Below, piece by piece: positions 7,276 to 15,409 of a stretch of 60,483 nucleotides of DNA. The position numbers and the translations under genes are program-made. The notes beneath the pieces are model-generated. The model was not told the origin of the DNA. It ran no database searches and saw only the letters and a list, made by a program, of their open reading frames with translations. Source of the stretch: Lachnospiraceae bacterium UBA3689 (GTDB taxonomy: Bacteria > Bacillota > Clostridia > Lachnospirales > Lachnospiraceae); contig DFIU01000017.1 in the NCBI GenBank assembly GCA_002371465.1, forward strand, positions 1-60,483, given 5' to 3'. Positions within the stretch are counted from its first letter, which is position 1, and the number at the start of each line of letters is the position of its first letter.

Positions 7276-8685
7276 TTATTTCCAGAAATCCACGTCTTCC
7301 GGATTCAGTCCGATATCGGCAGCGAGAAAATGGGGGTCTCTGCCCTCCTTCTTCTGTTTTTCAAAATCGCGGAGAGCCTTGAAGGCGGTCTTTGACAGCA
7401 GGAAGCAGGCAGGGAGATTGATGAGGACCATGCCTCCCATGGTGATGTCGGCAAGATCCCACGCCATATTCATCGGAGCGACGGCGCCGACGAGAACGAC
7501 CAGAGCGCACAGGAGATGGAAGACCGCCATGAAGCGTCTGCCGGGCATTCTCTTATGGTTGAGATAGGCAAGACCGTTGTCGACGTAGTAGAGGTTGCCG
7601 ATCAGGGTGGTGAAGGCAAAAAGAGCCATCGACAAGGTGATAAAGATCGGACCGAAGTGCCCGAAGACCGTGGAGAGCGCCTGCTGAACATAGGGGGCGC
7701 CGGAAAGTTCTTTGGTTGGGGCAACTCCCGATCCAAGACACATAAAGGCGGTTGCGGTACAGAGCAGGATCGTGTCGATGTAGACGGACAGCATCTGCAC
7801 CAGTCCCTGTTTGACGGGGTGACTGACGTCTGCCGAGGCAGCGGCATTAGGAGCGGAACCGACACCGGCTTCGTTGGAGTATAGTCCCCGCTTGATGCCG
7901 TAGACCAGACAGGACCCGGCGATGCCGCTTCCGATGGCTCGGAAATTAAAGGCGTCTTCAAAGATCATGGCGAACATTTCCGGCAGGAAGGAAATATTGG
8001 CGAAGATGACGATCAGGGAAGCTGTTACATAGATCAACCCCATAAAGGGAACCAGGATTTCTGTAATACGGATAATCCGTTTGCCGCCGCCTAAGATGCA
8101 GACAGCAACCAGAAGGGCGGTGATCCCGCCGATGATCCAGGGTGTGACCTTCTTATTGTAAAAGCCGTAGACGGAAAATGAAGACTGCAGGTTATAGGAG
8201 CAGAGCAGGTTGAAGCCAAAGGCGTAGGCGGCGATCAGGAAAAAGACAAAGACAGCCGCCAGAACCTTGCTGTGCAGGGCATTTTCAATGTAATAAGCGG
8301 GACCTCCGTAGCAGGAACCGTCGGGATGCTTCTTTTTAAAGATCTGCGCCAGAGTGCTTTCCACAAACGCGGATGAGGAACCGATGATGGCGAGGACCCA
8401 CATCCAGAAGGCTGCTCCGGGACCGCCTAGGCAGATGGCGGTGGAAACGCCGACGATATTGCCGGTTCCGACGCGGGAAGCGGTGGAGACCATGAGGGCC
8501 TGGAAGGAAGAGACATTTTTCTCATCCTTGGGCTTTTCCATCACAATGCGAAAACAGTCCAGAAAGTGGCGGCCCTGCATGAAGCGGGTCCGAACTGTGA
8601 AGTATATGCCGGCAATTGCCAGAACGATAATCAGAATCGGATAATACAGTACATTGTCGATGGTGTCCAGAACTCTTAAAAGCAT
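7276..8685 (-). CDS. Sodium:alanine/glycine symporter (AGCS family)
   Basis: A 469-residue carrier with about ten membrane helices that couples Na+ entry to uptake of alanine or glycine. The motifs ASRVGTGNIVGVSTA, GGPGAAFWMWV and YSNEAGVGSAPNAAA are diagnostic of the family (DagA/AlsT). The start is placed at 8685, where GGAGG lies 7 bases upstream of an ATG, in preference to the longer frame from 8703. The gene is monocistronic and divergent from the flavin reductase gene. No glycine riboswitch is visible in the short leader. Confidence 0.93.
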   Translation of the reverse strand: MLLRVLDTIDNVLYYPILIIVLAIAGIYFTVRTRFMQGRHFLDCFRIVMEKPKDEKNVSSFQALMVSTASRVGTGNIVGVSTAICLGGPGAAFWMWVLAIIGSSSAFVESTLAQIFKKKHPDGSCYGGPAYYIENALHSKVLAAVFVFFLIAAYAFGFNLLCSYNLQSSFSVYGFYNKKVTPWIIGGITALLVAVCILGGGKRIIRITEILVPFMGLIYVTASLIVIFANISFLPEMFAMIFEDAFNFRAIGSGIAGSCLVYGIKRGLYSNEAGVGSAPNAAASADVSHPVKQGLVQMLSVYIDTILLCTATAFMCLGSGVAPTKELSGAPYVQQALSTVFGHFGPIFITLSMALFAFTTLIGNLYYVDNGLAYLNHKRMPGRRFMAVFHLLCALVVLVGAVAPMNMAWDLADITMGGMVLINLPACFLLSKTAFKALRDFEKQKKEGRDPHFLAADIGLNPEDVDFWK

Positions 8686-8920
8686 GGAGAATCCTCCGTT
8701 CATTCATGAATGACGCCGATGAAAACAGATCAAGCAGCGAATATAATACACTTTAATATACCATAGGGCACAAAACGGAGAAAGAAAAATTCTAATTTGT
8801 CGTGGCAATTCCGTCTGTGGCAGTGCATAATGGAGACAGAACTTTCAATTGCCAATGACTTGTTTTGATCGGCCGGTCAGAACGAAGTATTGGCAGAGGA
8901 ACAGTAAAGGAGGTACGATT

Positions 8921-9487
8921 ATGAATATTGCTGGCAATCAGGCTGTGATCGCGCCGGCAGGCGTGTTTATCATTGGAACGTATGATGAAAATGGAACCCC
9001 CAACGCAATGAACGCGGCATGGGGCGTCCAGTCCTCATTTGACGAAATTACCTTTTTCCTGTCCAAACATAAGACGACGGAAAATGTGCAGAAGACAGGG
9101 GCATTTACCGTTGCCTTTGGAACCGTAAATACCCTGACGATCTGCGACTATTTTGGAGTGGAATCCGGCAGGAAGGTCAATAAGATTGAAAAGTCCGGAA
9201 TTAAAGTTCACCGCGCGGAGCATGTGGACGCGCCGGTTCTGGAGGCGTTCCCGGTTACTCTGGAGTGCAAGGTCAGAAGCTATGACCCGGAGACCGGTGT
9301 CCTGGTCGGCGAAGTCGTCAACGAACTCGTGGACAACAGCGTTCTGACAGAGGGCAAGATCGACCTGGAGAAGCTGCAGCCGATCACGTTCGATTCGGCA
9401 TCCGGTTCCTACCGCACGGTCGGCCCGATCGCGGGCAAGGCATTTTCCGCAGGACTTGAGATCAAGAACGATACGCATGAATGGTAA
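8921..9487 (+). CDS. Flavin reductase family protein
   Basis: A 188-residue protein of the FMN-binding split-barrel flavin reductase-like family. The N-terminal NQAVIAPAGVFIIGTYDENGTPNAMNAAW and the later TFFLSKHKTTENVQKTGAFTV fit the FMN-binding fold. Such proteins bind FMN and use NAD(P)H to reduce flavins or unknown small electrophiles; the substrate cannot be told from sequence. AAAGGAGG (8907-8914) lies 6 bases before the ATG. The coding region ends one base before the best start of the histidine phosphatase gene, so the two form an operon. Confidence 0.85.
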   Translation: MNIAGNQAVIAPAGVFIIGTYDENGTPNAMNAAWGVQSSFDEITFFLSKHKTTENVQKTGAFTVAFGTVNTLTICDYFGVESGRKVNKIEKSGIKVHRAEHVDAPVLEAFPVTLECKVRSYDPETGVLVGEVVNELVDNSVLTEGKIDLEKLQPITFDSASGSYRTVGPIAGKAFSAGLEIKNDTHEW

Positions 9488-9488
9488 G

Positions 9489-10061
9489 ATGCGGATCTAT
9501 CTCACACGGCACGGACAGACCGATCTGAATCAGGAAAAGCTGATGCAGGGGCGCACGGATGCGCCCCTAAATGCCGTGGGGATCCGGCAGGCGGAAGAGG
9601 CAAGGCGAAAGATCGCCAATCTTCACTTTGACGCGGTCTATGCCAGTCCCTTAAAGCGGGCGATTCAGACGGCAGCCATCATAGGCGGCGTGTCCCCGGG
9701 AGATATCAAGATTGATGATCGAATCATCGAGACGGACTTCGGAAAGTATGAAAAGCGGCGATATGACCGTCTGGGTCTTGCCATGACTTCCTACTGGCTG
9801 CTGCCGGAACTGCTGCCGGCGCCTTCTTCGGTCGAGACCATCCGGTCCATGAAAGAGCGGGCGGAGTCCTTTGTTCAGGATTTGGAGCAAAAGGACTATG
9901 ACAATGTTCTGATCGTCTGTCACGGCGGGATCATGCGGGTCTTGAGCGGCTGCCTGGCGGGCAGAAAGAACGGTCTTATGTGGAGACCCAAGCCGCGCAA
10001 CTGCGAGATCCGGGTCTTTGAAATCGGAGACGGGCGCAGCATGACGCAGGTGATCCGTTGA
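9489..10061 (+). CDS. Histidine phosphatase family protein (phosphoglycerate mutase-like)
   Basis: A 190-residue phosphatase with the RHG motif LTRHGQTDLNQEKLMQGRTD. The first catalytic His follows directly after the start, Glu lies in IIETDFGKYE, and the second His is in VLIVCHGGIMRVL. These proteins form a phospho-histidine and dephosphorylate small metabolites such as sugar phosphates or nucleotides. The start at 9489 is chosen because family members begin just before the RHG motif; ATG 9477, overlapping the upstream gene, is also possible. No strong ribosome binding site is seen, which points to coupling with the flavin reductase gene. Confidence 0.88.
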   Translation: MRIYLTRHGQTDLNQEKLMQGRTDAPLNAVGIRQAEEARRKIANLHFDAVYASPLKRAIQTAAIIGGVSPGDIKIDDRIIETDFGKYEKRRYDRLGLAMTSYWLLPELLPAPSSVETIRSMKERAESFVQDLEQKDYDNVLIVCHGGIMRVLSGCLAGRKNGLMWRPKPRNCEIRVFEIGDGRSMTQVIR

Positions 10062-10230
10062 AAATGATTCCTAGCTAAGTTCATCATATCCTGAACAATG
10101 CTGTGCGCTTAAGCTGCTTTAGAGGTGATGTGCCTTGCTATGATCATGCAGGGCAATCATGAAGCTGTAAGCAAATCGGTTTGTGGTTATGCAGGGCAAG
10201 CAGGCAGTGAAAATTAATATTTAGGCAATG

Positions 10231-10262
10231 AAATTCCGGAGGAGTAATCCGCCGGGATTTTT
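10231..10262 (+). terminator. Hairpin terminator after the phosphatase gene
   Basis: AAATTCCGG (10231-10239) pairs with CCGGGATTT (10252-10260) over 9 bp with one G-U pair, followed by TT. It lies 170 bases after the phosphatase stop and before the leuS promoter. Confidence 0.55.
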
Positions 10263-10313
10263 ATATGAACCCTGCCTATCCGGGGCAGCTGAATTTTTTA
10301 TGAGTTCGCCTTG

Positions 10314-10343
10314 TTGACACGGAATGAGGAAATAAGGGATAAT
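10314..10343 (+). promoter_or_regulatory. Sigma-A promoter of leuS
   Basis: TTGACA (10314-10319) and GATAAT (10338-10343) are separated by 18 bp, so transcription should begin near 10350, about 45 bases before the start codon. Confidence 0.75.
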
Positions 10344-10394
10344 AGTAAAGATTTTTAAAATGACAGATGATCAAGCGATAAGAAGGTAGTGAGT

Positions 10395-12812
10395 ATGGAA
10401 TACGATTTCAGGAGTGCAGAATCAAAATGGCAGAAAGCCTGGGAGGATCAGAAGGTCTTTGAGGCGGTTGATTTTTCCGAAAAACCGAAATGGTACGGTC
10501 TCGTTGAATTTCCGTACCCGTCAGGCGCCGGCATGCATGTCGGTCATATCAAGGCATATTCCAGCATTGAAGTCCTGTCCAGAAAGAGAAGAATGCAGGG
10601 CTACAACGTCCTCTTCCCGATCGGTTTTGATTCCTTCGGTCTGCCGGCTGAAAACTACGCGATTAAGACCAATACCCATCCGCACGTCATTACGGAAAAA
10701 AATATTGAACATTTTACCAGCCAGCTGAAGAGTGTCGGCTTCTCCTTTGACTGGAGCCGGGAATTTGCGACCTCACGTCCAGACTACTATCACTGGACCC
10801 AGTGGATTTTCTTACAGCTCTTTAAGCACGGTCTGGTCTTTCGCTCCAAGACCCTGGTCAATTACTGCCCGCACTGCAAGGTCGTCCTTTCCAATGAGGA
10901 TTCCCAGGGCGGCAAATGCGACATTTGCCACAGTGACGTTGTGCAGCTCGCCAAGGACGTGTGGTTCCTTCGGATCACGGACTACGCGGACAAGCTTCTT
11001 GAGGGCTTAAAGGACGTCGATTATCCGGACAGCATCAAGCAGCAGGAAATTTCTTGGATCGGTAAATCCACCGGTGCCTTTGTAAACTTCTCCTTAAAGG
11101 ATGCGGAAGAGAAGCTGGAGATCTACACCACCCGCTGCGACACCCTCTACGGTGTCACTTTTATGGTTGTGGCTCCGGAGCATCCGGTTCTCGACCGCTA
11201 CAAAGACCGGATCAGCAACTGGGATGCCGTCGAAGCATATCGGAAGGAATCCGCCAGAAAGACGGAATTTGAGCGAACCCAAATCAATAAGGATAAGACC
11301 GGCGTCAGGATCGAAGGGCTTACCGCCATCAATCCCATCACCGGGAAGGAAATCCCGCTCTTTATTTCCGACTATGTCATGATGGGCTACGGCACGGGCG
11401 CGATTATGGCGGTCCCGGCTCACGACCAGCGCGACTATGACTTCGCCAGGAAGTTCGGCGTGGATATTATCCCGGTCATCGAAGGCGGAGATATCGAAAA
11501 AGAAGCCTACACGGGCAACGGAACGATGATCAACTCCGACTTCTTAAACGGCTTTACCAATAAGAGGGATTCGATTGCCCGCATGCTGGAAGAACTGGAG
11601 AAGCGGGGCATCGGCCGCAGGGGCGTCCAGTTTAAAATGAAGGACTGGGCTTTCAACCGCCAGAGATACTGGGGGGAGCCGATTCCGCTGATTCACTGCC
11701 CCAAGTGCGGTGTTGTCCCGGTCCCGGAGGACCAGCTGCCTCTGGAACTGCCGCCGGTTGAGAATTTTGAACCCGGCACGGACGGCAAGTCCCCGCTGGC
11801 AAAGATCGATTCCTTCGTCAATTGCACCTGCCCCAAGTGCGGCGGAGCGGCGAAGCGTGAGACCGACACCATGCCCCAGTGGGCGGGCTCTTCCTGGTAT
11901 TTCCTCCGTTTCTGCGATCCGCACAATGAAACGGCATTTGCCGATCGGAAGAAGCTGGACTACTGGATGCCGGTTGACCACTACAACGGCGGTATGGAAC
12001 ACGTGACGCGCCATTTGCTGTATTCCCGGTTCTGGCATCATTTCCTCTACGATATCGGAGAGGTCGGCACGCCGGAACCCTACGCCAAGAGAACCTATCA
12101 GGGCATGATCCTGGGCTCGGACGGTGAGAAGATGTCCAAGTCCAAGGGCAATGTCATCGATCCGGTCGATATCGTCAAGGAATACGGCGCTGATACGCTC
12201 CGCACCTACGTCATGTTCATGGGCGATTACGGCAGCGCGGCTCCATGGAGCGATGAGTCCTTAAAGGGCTGCAAGCGCTTCCTGGACCGTGTTGCGGGAC
12301 TGACGGAGATTACAACGGCGGATCAGGAAAATGCCAAGCTGGAATCTTCGGTCCACAAGACGATCAAGAAGGTATCGGAAGATATCGAACACATGAAGTT
12401 TAATACCGCGATTGCGGCGATGATGACCCTCATCAATGAGTTCTACAAGGCAGGCAGCATCACGAAGAGCGACCTGATCAACTTTATCAAGCTGCTCAGC
12501 CCCTTCGCTCCCCATCTGACCGAGGAGATCTGGCAGCACATCGGCATGAATCCGGACGGCAAGACCTTCCTGACGGTCGCAAAGTGGCCGGAGTATGACG
12601 AAGCTAAGACCAAGGACGCGGTCAAGGAGATCGGCGTTCAGGTCAACGGCAAGGTCAGAGGTCTGGTGGAACTGCCGGTCGACTGCTCCAAGGAGGAAGC
12701 TCTTGCCGCGGCTAAGGCGGATGAAAATGTGGCGAAGTTCCTCAAAGAGGGCAATCTTGTCAAGGAGATCTACATTCCGGGCAGAATCATCAACTTTGTC
12801 ATCAAAAAGTAA
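10395..12812 (+). CDS. leuS: Leucyl-tRNA synthetase
   Basis: An 805-residue class I synthetase that charges tRNA-Leu. The HIGH motif is HVGH at residues 48-51 (after YPSGAGM) and the KMSKS loop is at 579-583. Zinc-finger-like cysteine pairs occur at CPHC/CDIC and CPKC/CTCPKC. The CP1 editing domain contains TTRCDTLYGVTF and MAVPAHDQRDYDFA. The anticodon-binding helices and a C-terminal domain (VQVNGKVRGLVELP) complete the bacterial form. ATG 10395 is chosen over GTG 10389 because AGAAGG lies just upstream at a proper distance. The gene has its own promoter and is followed by a strong terminator. Confidence 0.97.
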   Translation: MEYDFRSAESKWQKAWEDQKVFEAVDFSEKPKWYGLVEFPYPSGAGMHVGHIKAYSSIEVLSRKRRMQGYNVLFPIGFDSFGLPAENYAIKTNTHPHVITEKNIEHFTSQLKSVGFSFDWSREFATSRPDYYHWTQWIFLQLFKHGLVFRSKTLVNYCPHCKVVLSNEDSQGGKCDICHSDVVQLAKDVWFLRITDYADKLLEGLKDVDYPDSIKQQEISWIGKSTGAFVNFSLKDAEEKLEIYTTRCDTLYGVTFMVVAPEHPVLDRYKDRISNWDAVEAYRKESARKTEFERTQINKDKTGVRIEGLTAINPITGKEIPLFISDYVMMGYGTGAIMAVPAHDQRDYDFARKFGVDIIPVIEGGDIEKEAYTGNGTMINSDFLNGFTNKRDSIARMLEELEKRGIGRRGVQFKMKDWAFNRQRYWGEPIPLIHCPKCGVVPVPEDQLPLELPPVENFEPGTDGKSPLAKIDSFVNCTCPKCGGAAKRETDTMPQWAGSSWYFLRFCDPHNETAFADRKKLDYWMPVDHYNGGMEHVTRHLLYSRFWHHFLYDIGEVGTPEPYAKRTYQGMILGSDGEKMSKSKGNVIDPVDIVKEYGADTLRTYVMFMGDYGSAAPWSDESLKGCKRFLDRVAGLTEITTADQENAKLESSVHKTIKKVSEDIEHMKFNTAIAAMMTLINEFYKAGSITKSDLINFIKLLSPFAPHLTEEIWQHIGMNPDGKTFLTVAKWPEYDEAKTKDAVKEIGVQVNGKVRGLVELPVDCSKEEALAAAKADENVAKFLKEGNLVKEIYIPGRIINFVIKK

Positions 12813-12902
12813 AGCCGATCAAATAAGGCGGCTGCATAGGTAAAAATGCGCGACCATAAAAGCGCTGATCACAAACTACGCAGATAAGTAAGCATAAAAA
12901 TG

Positions 12903-12936
12903 AAAGGGAAGATCCGTTTTGTGGATCTTCCCTTTT
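12903..12936. terminator. Bidirectional terminator between leuS and coaBC
   Basis: AAAGGGAAGATCC (12903-12915) pairs perfectly over 13 bp with GGATCTTCCCTTT (12923-12935) around a 7-nt loop. The flanking A and T runs let it end both the rightward leuS and the leftward coaBC transcripts. Confidence 0.9.
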
Positions 12937-12986
12937 ACTGGCTATAAGTAATTTTCAGTTGGCTCGTCCCGTTCTTCATATCGAAA

Positions 12987-13039
12987 GTGACTTTAATTAG
13001 TACGTTTTATACAGATTACAAGTGACTTTGAGTCAGTAC
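12987..13039. repeat. Imperfect direct repeat, 35-bp period
   Basis: GTGACTTTAATTAGTAC (12987-13003) recurs as GTGACTTTGAGTCAGTAC (13022-13039). It lies downstream of both converging genes, so a role in initiation is unlikely. Its function is unknown. Confidence 0.5.
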
Positions 13040-13120
13040 TGTCCTTTTGATAACCTAAGTTTACCTAAAGCAACGACTACAGTTGGTTGATATGGGCGAC
13101 TGACTTATGCTAAACGTTCT

Positions 13121-14356
13121 CTATTTTTGAACTCCGCTGTTTTCTTGAGAGTGTCCTTCGCGGTAAATTTCCAGCAGCTGATCGAGCAGGGCGTCTGCCG
13201 CCTCGTCCTTGGTCATGAGGGGGAGCTGGATCTCGTCACTCTCTGTGATCAAGGTCAGGACGTTGGTATCGGTTTGAAAACCTGCTCCGGCTTCTTTGAG
13301 GGAGTTGGCAGCGACCAGATCGAGATGCTTTTTAACAAGCTTCTTTCTGGAATTTTCCAGCAGGTGTTCGGTCTCCATCGAAAAGCCGCAGAGGACCTGA
13401 TCCTCCCTTTTGTGATTGCCCAGCCAGGCAAGGATATCGCGGGTTCGCTCAAGAGGCAGAGACGGCTGGTCGTCGGACTCTGCTTTTTTCATCTTTTGGT
13501 CCGATACCTGGAGGGGACGGAAATCTGCCACGGCGGCAGCCTTGATGATGATATCCTGATCATCAGCGCGCTCGGTTACGGCTTTAAACATATCCTCCGC
13601 GGATATGACATCGACAATGTCGGCAAAGCGCGGCTTGGGGATCGAGGTAGGACCGGACACCAGGGTTACGACTGCCCCCCTTTGGGCGGCGGCTTTGGCT
13701 ATGGCATAGCCCATTTTTCCGCTGGAGTGGTTGGTCAGATAGCGGACCGGATCGACCGCTTCCCGGGTGGGTCCTGCCGTCACGAGGACCTTAAGACCGG
13801 CGAGATCTTTTTCATGGGCGATCTCATGCTGAATGGTCTCTAGGATCACCTGGGGGCTTTCCAATTTTCCGGTTCCGGAAGTGCCGCAGGCGAGGCGACC
13901 GGAAGCCGGCTCGACAATTTTCCAGCCGTAGGAGCGGAGCGTCGCCAGGTTCCGCTGGGTGAGAGGATTCTGGTACATCTTGGTATTCATTGCCGGGGCA
14001 AGAACTTTGGGACAGGTGCAGGCGAGGGCAGTCGTGGTCAGCATATCGTCCGCTATGCCTGCCGCCAGTTTGGCGATGATATCGGCGGTCGCCGGAGCGA
14101 TCACCAGGATGTCAGCCTTGTCGGCAAGGGAGATATGTTCAATTTCCCAGTAGTGGCTGCGGTCAAAGGTATCGGTGACGCAGCGGGTGTGGGTCAACGA
14201 TTCAAAGGTGAGCGGCGTGATGAATTTCATCGCATGTTCCGTCATGATCACATCGACCTCTGCCCCTTGCTTGATCAGGGAGGACGTCAGATCCGCTGCT
14301 TTATAGGCAGCGATTCCGCCGGTCACTCCCAGCAGTACGTGTTTTCCTTCGAGCAT
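13121..14356 (-). CDS. coaBC: Bifunctional phosphopantothenoylcysteine decarboxylase/synthetase
   Basis: A 411-residue fusion enzyme (Dfp) that joins cysteine to 4-phosphopantothenate and decarboxylates the product in CoA synthesis. The CoaC flavodoxin-like half has GVTGGIAAYKAADL, the active-site segment PAMNTKMYQNP and a substrate flap near LACGTSGTGKL. The CoaB half starts near residue 185 with VLVTAGPTREAVDPVR and LTNHSSGKMGYAIA, and has KAAAVADFRP. AGGAGG lies at the right distance before ATG 14356. The gene faces an ECF transporter subunit gene across a shared intergenic region. Confidence 0.96.
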   Translation of the reverse strand: MLEGKHVLLGVTGGIAAYKAADLTSSLIKQGAEVDVIMTEHAMKFITPLTFESLTHTRCVTDTFDRSHYWEIEHISLADKADILVIAPATADIIAKLAAGIADDMLTTTALACTCPKVLAPAMNTKMYQNPLTQRNLATLRSYGWKIVEPASGRLACGTSGTGKLESPQVILETIQHEIAHEKDLAGLKVLVTAGPTREAVDPVRYLTNHSSGKMGYAIAKAAAQRGAVVTLVSGPTSIPKPRFADIVDVISAEDMFKAVTERADDQDIIIKAAAVADFRPLQVSDQKMKKAESDDQPSLPLERTRDILAWLGNHKREDQVLCGFSMETEHLLENSRKKLVKKHLDLVAANSLKEAGAGFQTDTNVLTLITESDEIQLPLMTKDEAADALLDQLLEIYREGHSQENSGVQK

Positions 14357-14435
14357 ATCAGATGCCTCCTAGCAAATTTTTATCCTGTGAAAGCGATTTT
14401 TAAGGCTGGAAAGTTTGGACAAATTTTTAAATAAA

Positions 14436-14463
14436 AGTATAGCAAACCCGGATTTTTATGTAA
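14436..14463 (-). promoter_or_regulatory. Promoter of coaBC
   Basis: On the minus strand TTACAT (14463-14458) and TATACT (14441-14436) are separated by 16 bp, about 80 bases before the coaBC start. Confidence 0.55.
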
Positions 14464-14661
14464 AGGAAGGGGCAAATGGGAGGCTGCTGCAAGATTTTAT
14501 AAAAAATATAGACTGGATAGTAAACAACCTAATGTAAAGAAAAATGAGATGGTAGATTGCAGGCAAACATTTTAGAGCATCGGGAGATTGAGTGACGAGA
14601 AAAATTGTCCGCTGATAGGCAGGAAGGGAGAGCTTTGGCACAACAGCCCCCTGAAAAACGG

Positions 14662-14690
14662 TTGCAAATTTATTTCCCGATGACTATATT
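14662..14690 (+). promoter_or_regulatory. Promoter of the ECF S-component gene
   Basis: TTGCAA (14662-14667) and TATATT (14685-14690) are separated by 17 bp. The leader would be about 45 bases. Confidence 0.6.
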
Positions 14691-14741
14691 GAAATTGCGC
14701 GGTATCCGGATAAACGGAACGGCAGCAAAGGAGAAAAACAG

Positions 14742-15365
14742 ATGAAAAACACAGTAACACATGACCTGCGGTCAACAAGGACCTTGGCAGAGACAGCTTT
14801 ATTGGTTGCCGTCACCCTCATCATGGGGCTGACGCCGCTCGGTACGATCCGAACGCCGATTCTCAGCATTTCTCTCGTGACCGTCCCGGTTGCAATTGCG
14901 GCGATGATAATCGGTCCCATGGGGGGGCTGATCTGCGGAACCGTTTTCGGTCTGACCAGCTTCATCAACGCCCTGACCGGGGCGAGCGGTCTTCTTTCCA
15001 CTTTATTTATGATCAATCCATTCGGCGTCTTTGTGACGGCAGTCCTTGCCCGGATGGCGGACGGGCTTCTGACCGGACTGATGTTTAAGGGTCTGCACTC
15101 GATCCGCCGTCTGCATACCCTGTCCTATTACCTGGGAGCCGTCTGCGCACCGATCCTGAATACCGCCTTTTTCATGGGCTCACTGGTATTATTCTTTTAT
15201 CGGACCGACTACATTCAGGGCATGGTGACAAAACTCGGAGTTAAGAATCCTCTGACCTTCATTTTTGCTCTGGTCGGCATCCAGGGAATCATTGAGGCGG
15301 CGGCAGCTCTTGCGATTGCAGGGACCATTTCGCTGGTGTTGGCAAAAGCCCTGCAGAGAAGATAA
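14742..15365 (+). CDS. ECF transporter S component, candidate pantothenate type
   Basis: A 207-residue membrane protein with about six helices. Its layout of hydrophobic segments, the sequence SLVTVPVAIAAMIIGPMGG and LFMINPFGVFVTAVLARM fit the substrate-binding S subunits of energy-coupling-factor transporters. Such proteins capture a vitamin with high affinity and share a common energising module encoded elsewhere, which is absent here. Divergence from coaBC suggests pantothenate as substrate (PanT-like), but this is inference from context. AAAGGAG precedes the start. Confidence 0.82.
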   Translation: MKNTVTHDLRSTRTLAETALLVAVTLIMGLTPLGTIRTPILSISLVTVPVAIAAMIIGPMGGLICGTVFGLTSFINALTGASGLLSTLFMINPFGVFVTAVLARMADGLLTGLMFKGLHSIRRLHTLSYYLGAVCAPILNTAFFMGSLVLFFYRTDYIQGMVTKLGVKNPLTFIFALVGIQGIIEAAAALAIAGTISLVLAKALQRR

Positions 15366-15409
15366 GAATGTTGAAGTTTAGAAGTCAGTAATGGTTAAAG
15401 GAGGGGCTT

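Larger units (their letters stand above)
10062..10394. other. Gap holding a hairpin and the leuS promoter
   Basis: No gene is seen in these 333 bases. They hold a repeated 11-mer ATGCAGGGCAA (10146-10156 and 10189-10199), the hairpin at 10231-10260 and the leuS promoter. The leader after that promoter is only about 45 bases, too short for a T-box. Confidence 0.6.
12813..13120. other. Gap between leuS and coaBC
   Basis: These 308 bases hold the bidirectional terminator at 12903-12935 and an imperfect direct repeat at 12987-13039. No gene, tRNA or known RNA motif was recognised. Confidence 0.6.
14357..14741. other. Divergent promoter region between coaBC and the ECF gene
   Basis: These 385 bases hold a promoter for each flanking gene. 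The stretch between them (about 14470-14655) carries no convincing gene and no riboswitch that I recognise, although it is long for a simple promoter region. Confidence 0.55.

Noticed and set aside
8686..8920. A glycine riboswitch before the alanine/glycine symporter
   Set aside because: The space is short, must hold two divergent promoters, and shows no glycine aptamer pattern.
10344..10394. A T-box leader before leuS
   Set aside because: The promoter at 10314-10343 leaves only about 45 bases of leader, far too short for a T-box, and no T-box sequence is seen upstream.
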